Of a DNA stretch of 34,240 bases, positions 30,919 to 34,240 are shown in pieces. Source of the stretch: a virus; the IMG/VR virus record IMGVR_UViG_3300023116_000157, positions 1-34,240 of that record; one strand, written 5' to 3'. Positions within the stretch are counted from its first letter, which is position 1. Each line of letters starts with the position of its first letter. The position numbers and the translations under genes were made by a program. Under the pieces are notes generated by a model, which was given only the letters and a program-made list of their open reading frames with translations, did no database searches and was not told the DNA's origin.

Positions 30919-30950
30919 GATAGTGCTCCGCTATACGTTTATTGCTTGTG

Positions 30951-30959
30951 ATTATAACA
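30951..30959 (-). promoter_or_regulatory. Possible extended -10 promoter before the lysis genes
   Basis: Minus strand TGTTATAAT, with TATAAT at 30951-30956 and the TG two positions before it, 33 bases before the 71-aa gene. A -35 is not clear. ACAATAAAATTGT around it is a short inverted repeat. It could give timed expression of holins and endolysin. Confidence 0.45.
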
Positions 30960-30995
30960 ATTTTATTGTTTTTGTATACACACCAGACATTACGC

Positions 30996-31160
30996 CTAAT
31001 TTCGATCAACCGCAAAACAGACGACTGCTTGCCCGACATTTTTAACCATTACCTTTGCCCTTGCTTTTGCTTTATTGCAATGCGCTTCTGTCCCAAACGC
31101 TCCAAGCTGATAATGCTCGAATTTATTATCAATAAAACTAAGCCAAACTAAGATCCACAT
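30996..31160 (-). CDS. Small membrane-start protein with two cysteines (54 aa)
   Basis: MWILVWLSFIDNKFEHYQLGAFGTEAHCNKAKARAKVMVKNVGQAVVCFAVDRN. The ATG overlaps the stop of the 155-aa gene as TGATG. The hydrophobic start MWILVWLSFI is followed by Cys28 and Cys48, the same spacing as in the protein at 29273-29500. It lies in the lysis-associated membrane-protein group, so a role in the envelope (e.g. spanin-like or host membrane) is possible. Function unknown. Confidence 0.72.
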   Translation of the reverse strand: MWILVWLSFIDNKFEHYQLGAFGTEAHCNKAKARAKVMVKNVGQAVVCFAVDRN

Positions 31161-31627
31161 CACCAGCGCTCCAAATAAACGCCTAAGTAGTAAACCGAAA
31201 GCGCTAAAACAATAATTGCCATTAATATGCCCGCTGCAGTCGCTATGGCTTCATTACGCTCTTCGCGTGCCTTTTCTGCAGCCTTTTTCGCAGCTTGCCT
31301 TTGCTTTCTCGCTTCAGCTTGCCACTGCTGCCAGCGGTCCCAAGTTCCAGGCGGAGCGTAAAGCCTGCAATAGCTTTCTAGCTCTTTTCGCTTAGCACGT
31401 AAGTTTTCTAAATGCTGGAACTCTTCCCAGTCTCCCTCAGACCCACCAGTTATTGCGGTTAATGGACTATTTTTTTTGCGGTTAATAGCTTCTTTTACTT
31501 CTTCTTCTGCTGAAAGAAACTTACCGACCGAGCTAATAAGATTTGCGCTCTCTTTGCCATTACTAAGAGCTTGGCGGATAACCGAATAAGCGGCATTCGC
31601 AGCCATAATGCTCTCAAGTATAGCCAT
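31160..31627 (-). CDS. Membrane-anchored phage protein of unknown function (155 aa)
   Basis: Starts MAILESIMAANAAYSVIRQALSNGKES; middle has EELEFxHLENLRAKRKELE-like helix and YCRLYAPPGTWDRWQQWQAE, a stretch common in marine phage proteins; a charged helix (RKQRQAAKKAAEKAREERNEA) precedes one C-terminal membrane segment (about 130-150). It may link the envelope and lysis or be a tail-associated injection protein. It sits between the XhlA-like gene and the 54-aa gene. Family function unknown. Confidence 0.65.
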   Translation of the reverse strand: MAILESIMAANAAYSVIRQALSNGKESANLISSVGKFLSAEEEVKEAINRKKNSPLTAITGGSEGDWEEFQHLENLRAKRKELESYCRLYAPPGTWDRWQQWQAEARKQRQAAKKAAEKAREERNEAIATAAGILMAIIVLALSVYYLGVYLERW

Positions 31628-31631
31628 GTTA

Positions 31632-31904
31632 TCATCCCATATTGCTCACCACATAAGCTGTGATACCTGCAGTTGCAACTATCCAGAATATGCGTTCAAG
31701 GAAGCGCAAAGTTACACCGTCAGCACCCGAGATCTTTTCTATCTTAGAAACGCGCTCTGCTAACTTATCTTGTGCATCATCATAAGTATCCATGCGCTTA
31801 AACAAAGTAACCATGCGCTCTTCCATACGCGCCAACGAAACAATTGCCTTTGACATTTCGTCTAGCTTTTGCTCGATCCGTTCTAATCGCTTTTCGTCAG
31901 GCAT
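31632..31904 (-). CDS. Coiled-coil membrane protein, XhlA-like
   Basis: 90 residues. A long coiled coil (about 3-58, ERIEQKLDEMSKAIVSLARMEERMVTLF ... ERVSKIEKIS) is followed by a C-terminal membrane helix (RFLERIFWIVATAGITAYVVS, about 67-87). This is the layout of XhlA-type hemolysin/holin-associated proteins. It probably takes part in lysis or in anchoring. The gene ends 4 bp before the 155-aa gene. Confidence 0.75.
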   Translation of the reverse strand: MPDEKRLERIEQKLDEMSKAIVSLARMEERMVTLFKRMDTYDDAQDKLAERVSKIEKISGADGVTLRFLERIFWIVATAGITAYVVSNMG

Positions 31905-31911
31905 GTTAGAC

Positions 31912-32235
31912 CTATGTAATATCGTCGGTAATCTCTATCCGAATATACCCGTTATTCGGAAAAGTTTCTACAGATGTATCCGCAAAAGTAACCTCAAACT
32001 CAGCCTGATATGAACCCACAGTGGCCGTATCTGCCGCATCCCAAATGTACTGCACAATGCCGCTTTCTGCTGTTACTATGCTTGCGTCTGCGTCAACTAC
32101 AGCTGTTTCGCCACCAACGGTACGCATATGAAAGCGAATACTTGCGCCAGTTAGGTTTACTGGGTCTTCATCGCCGTCTTTTAGAATAGCCCGTAGATTA
32201 GGCGATGTGTCATTTTGCTTAATATAAAAGGCCAT
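31912..32235 (-). CDS. BppU-like Ig-fold protein
   Basis: 107 residues. MAFYIKQNDTSPNLRAILKDGDEDPVNLTGASIRFHMRT matches the start of BppU-type N-terminal domains of baseplate/fibre proteins; GIVQYIWDAADTATVGSYQAEFEVTFADTSVETFPNNGYIRIEI supplies the last strands. It would be a small virion adaptor near the 20-residue-repeat protein, whose stop overlaps its ATG. Confidence 0.78.
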   Translation of the reverse strand: MAFYIKQNDTSPNLRAILKDGDEDPVNLTGASIRFHMRTVGGETAVVDADASIVTAESGIVQYIWDAADTATVGSYQAEFEVTFADTSVETFPNNGYIRIEITDDIT

Positions 32236-34091
32236 TAGGTATACTCATTGTTTGTTTGCGTTAGCTCAACTAACGTATATTCGGTGTCTAACTCAACGTA
32301 GTTTGGCGTATTGATGCTAATTGTAGCAGAATTTGCAGCAGTTATAAACTCCACAATGTTTGGCTCCCCTGTCACTAGGGTTACAGTGGAAAGTTCGCCG
32401 TCAAAGGTGTAGCGCGGCTTGTACAGAAGCGCATCTTGATAGGCAAATGTGAAGGTGCCAACGTCAATGCGTTCAATCAGTGCTTCATTTACCGCTGGCC
32501 CTACCAGCGCAAACAAGCCAACGTCTAGGCGTTCACTGATAGCCTCTGTGATTGCTTGGCCTGTAACGCTAAACGTACCGTTTTCCGTACGCTCTGAGAC
32601 ACCTTTGTTGGCAGCAAAGCCAGAGTAGCTGAATGTGCCTACGTCAATGCGTTCCAGCAATGCTTCGTTGACAGGCTGACCGTCTAGCGCAAATGTGCCG
32701 ACTGCAATGCTTTCGCTGATATCTTCTGTGATTGGACGACCATTGAAAACAAAGGTTCCAAAGTCTGCCGCTTCGGTGAAGGCTTTGAACGCTGGCTGAC
32801 CCGCAATGCTAAAGCTGCCGAAGTCAGTGGCTTCACTGATGCCTTCGTTAATGTCCTGACCGCCAAGGGTAAAGAACTGACCCGCCGCTAATTCAGATAG
32901 TGCTTTGTCACCGTCTTGCCCTGCTAGGCTAAAGATACCCGCACCAAACGAATGAACGATACGCTTACGGGCAACCTGACCTGCGAGGCTGAACACACCC
33001 GCATCAGCGCGTTCAACAATGTCGATGTCAATTAGATCGCCGTCATACCAGACTTCATTGTCTAGCCATTCGCCACTGTCTAGCCATTCGTCGTTGCGCT
33101 GAATGCCACCATATGAGGCTTGGACAAAGTAACCAGTACCCGCTGGCACTGTAAGTGACTTCGGCACGCCAATGCCCACAAAGTCAAACAGGCCAACATC
33201 CGCGCGTTCAACGATGTCATAGTCAACCAGATCATCATCAAGCCAAAACTCATTGTCAGCCCAGTAGCCCGTATCAGGCCAAACGTCCAACCTCTGGATA
33301 TTCTCATAGTCTGCCAGAACAAACAGACCAGCTTCCGCAAGCATGGTATAGGCTGCACCCGCTGCTTGCCCTGCTACGCTGTATGATGTGGCTTCAGCGG
33401 GTTCTATGATGCCCCTGCCAGCGTCTTGGCCTGTTAGGGCAAAGCTGCCGCCGCCCAAACGTTCAGTGATGTGAACATTGGCATCCTGACCCGTAGTGGA
33501 AAATGAGCCATGCGCAAATATGTCTGTGATTAGCTTAGAGGCAATGCCACCAGAATAATTAAAGTTGGCTGGGTCAATATGCTCAAGCAATGCTTCATTG
33601 ACTGCATTGCCAGTTATAACAAATGTGCCAACATCTATGCGCTCACTGATGTCCTCAGTGATTGGCCGTCCGTTGAATACGAAATTGCCGTAAGCTATAT
33701 TGTCGGTAAGTGCCTTGTTTGCCGCTTGACCGCTGATGGTAAAGCTGCCGAAGTCGATAGCTTCCAGTAAGGCTTCGTTGATGTCTTGCCCACCAAGCGT
33801 ATAGAATTGCCCTGCGGCTAACTCTGTGATGCCTTTTAGTGCATCCTGACCTGTTAGGCTGAATGTGCCGCTGGTGATGCTTTCCAGTAAGTCTTCGGTA
33901 ACGCCCTGCCCAGCTAGGGCAAATGATCCAGCATTGGCGGCTTCTGCTACCGCCAAGGGAATTATGTTGTCTTCACCCCACGCACGGGCATCAGACCAAG
34001 CATAAGCATCATCCCAAGTTTCACCTTCAGGAAACCATGCAGTTGACCATGCAAAGCCACCTGTTTGTGCAGTTAGGGATGATGATGCCAT
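32235..34091 (-). CDS. 20-residue tandem repeat fibre-like protein
   Basis: 618 residues. After a Trp-rich start (WSTAWFPEGETWDDAYAWSDARAWGED), residues 50-250 hold ten repeats and 360-550 about ten more, each exactly 20 residues with consensus E.IDVG.F.L.GQ.(A/V)NEAL.. (e.g. ERIDVGTFVITGNAVNEALL). Between them lie two related inserts with WxDxxxWxDNExWxDxDLxD (about 268-294 and 332-358). A C-terminal non-repeat part follows. A beta-solenoid with one turn per repeat is likely. Such repeats are known in phages of Alphaproteobacteria; function probably fibre or appendage. Confidence 0.72.
   Translation of the reverse strand: MASSSLTAQTGGFAWSTAWFPEGETWDDAYAWSDARAWGEDNIIPLAVAEAANAGSFALAGQGVTEDLLESITSGTFSLTGQDALKGITELAAGQFYTLGGQDINEALLEAIDFGSFTISGQAANKALTDNIAYGNFVFNGRPITEDISERIDVGTFVITGNAVNEALLEHIDPANFNYSGGIASKLITDIFAHGSFSTTGQDANVHITERLGGGSFALTGQDAGRGIIEPAEATSYSVAGQAAGAAYTMLAEAGLFVLADYENIQRLDVWPDTGYWADNEFWLDDDLVDYDIVERADVGLFDFVGIGVPKSLTVPAGTGYFVQASYGGIQRNDEWLDSGEWLDNEVWYDGDLIDIDIVERADAGVFSLAGQVARKRIVHSFGAGIFSLAGQDGDKALSELAAGQFFTLGGQDINEGISEATDFGSFSIAGQPAFKAFTEAADFGTFVFNGRPITEDISESIAVGTFALDGQPVNEALLERIDVGTFSYSGFAANKGVSERTENGTFSVTGQAITEAISERLDVGLFALVGPAVNEALIERIDVGTFTFAYQDALLYKPRYTFDGELSTVTLVTGEPNIVEFITAANSATISINTPNYVELDTEYTLVELTQTNNEYT
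32442..33944 (-). repeat. Two arrays of 60-bp coding repeats
   Basis: The DNA is a set of imperfect 60-bp repeats (33345-33944 and 32442-33014), visible as recurring GCCAACGTCAATGCGTTC-like phrases. A block of five repeats is duplicated: residues 90-189 (33525-33824) and 400-499 (32595-32894) match in order, but with different synonymous codons, so the block duplication is old and protein-level order was kept. Confidence 0.8.
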
Positions 34092-34104
34092 GCTTCATGT
34101 CCTA

Positions 34105-34240
34105 CTATGCTTCTTGTGCTGCTAAGTGTGCGGCATAAGCATCCTTAACCGCTTGTGTGTGTACTGCGTTACAGATGGCTTGCACCTCTGTGCTTTCACC
34201 TGTGATGTCTGCATCTGGTGCGACGACATGGCGTGAGAAG
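34105..34240 (-). CDS. Small fibre-region protein, C-terminal part (cut by window end)
   Basis: The last 44 residues of a minus-strand gene: FSRHVVAPDADITGE, then STEVQAICNAVHTQAVKDAY and AAHLAAQEA, followed by TAG. It is the C-terminal part of the family whose N-terminus is at 1-55. It precedes the 618-aa repeat gene by 13 bp. Direct joining of the two ends would not keep the frame, so a short piece is missing between them (its length must be 1 modulo 3). Confidence 0.7.
   Translation of the reverse strand, partial: FSRHVVAPDADITGESTEVQAICNAVHTQAVKDAYAAHLAAQEA

Noticed and set aside
32442-33944. Regular 60-bp DNA repeats that could look like a CRISPR array or minisatellite
   Set aside because: Repeats are imperfect, without unique spacers, stay in frame and encode a conserved 20-residue motif.
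1-34240. Terminal direct repeats at the window ends
   Set aside because: The first and last bases do not share sequence; the ends instead look like parts of one gene.

Overview
This window looks like an almost complete genome of a tailed phage with a lambda-like siphovirus plan and a tail with a short predicted tape measure. Supporting features are a GpA-type large terminase with a small HTH terminase, a lambda-type portal, an HK97-fold capsid protein fused to its protease, a tail tube protein, a G/GT tail chaperone with a -1 slippery site, a tape-measure protein of only 466 residues, and a J-like tip protein. The tail-fibre repeat families and several small accessory proteins are of types I associate with marine phages, and some (3-TM holin, GSFxLxGQ repeats) recall phages of Alphaproteobacteria. 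The host is therefore a guess (marine alphaproteobacterium). I see no integrase, CI-like repressor, tRNA or CRISPR array, so a lytic lifestyle is likely but not proven.

The map closes on itself. The left end holds the first 18 codons of a minus-strand gene and the right end the last 44 codons of a minus-strand gene. Both sit in the same gene order (between fibre genes), and the two pieces look like one protein of a family I recognise, missing only a short middle piece. I therefore read the window as a linearised circular map of about 34.3 kb.

Layout, in order of transcription. (1) Divergent control region at about 28000-28133. (2) Rightward operon 28134-29910: five very small unknown genes, a structured 71-nt RNA element (29171-29241), another small gene and an HNH endonuclease. 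(3) Leftward early operon 27999-21760: a small unknown protein, MazG-like pyrophosphohydrolase, two small proteins (one DUF6378-like), thymidylate synthase-like enzyme, dCMP deaminase, HTH protein, PD-(D/E)XK nuclease, RecE-like exonuclease, SSB, primase-helicase and a 53-aa protein. It ends at a rho-independent terminator (21621-21652). A cluster of GGACA repeats lies just after the primase-helicase gene. (4) Late leftward operon from 21578 down to 1 and, on the circle, on from 34240 down to 29907: a basic 240-aa protein, terminase small and large subunits, gpW-like protein, portal, protease-capsid fusion, neck and tail genes, fibres, the 20-residue repeat protein, membrane proteins, holins and an M15 peptidase endolysin.

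The early leftward genes feed nucleotide pools and recombination-dependent replication; the late genes build capsid, tail and host-recognition fibres and then lyse the cell. The most unusual signal is regulatory. A promoter, an 86-nt leader and a terminator stand directly in front of the late genes, and the leader has sequence complementarity to the structured RNA of the rightward operon, which suggests RNA-based control of late transcription. No stretch longer than about 300 bases lacks a gene; the longest gaps are 21579-21759 (leader/terminator), 28000-28133 (divergent promoters), 29167-29272 (structured RNA), 20757-20855 and 21922-22018 (repeats).
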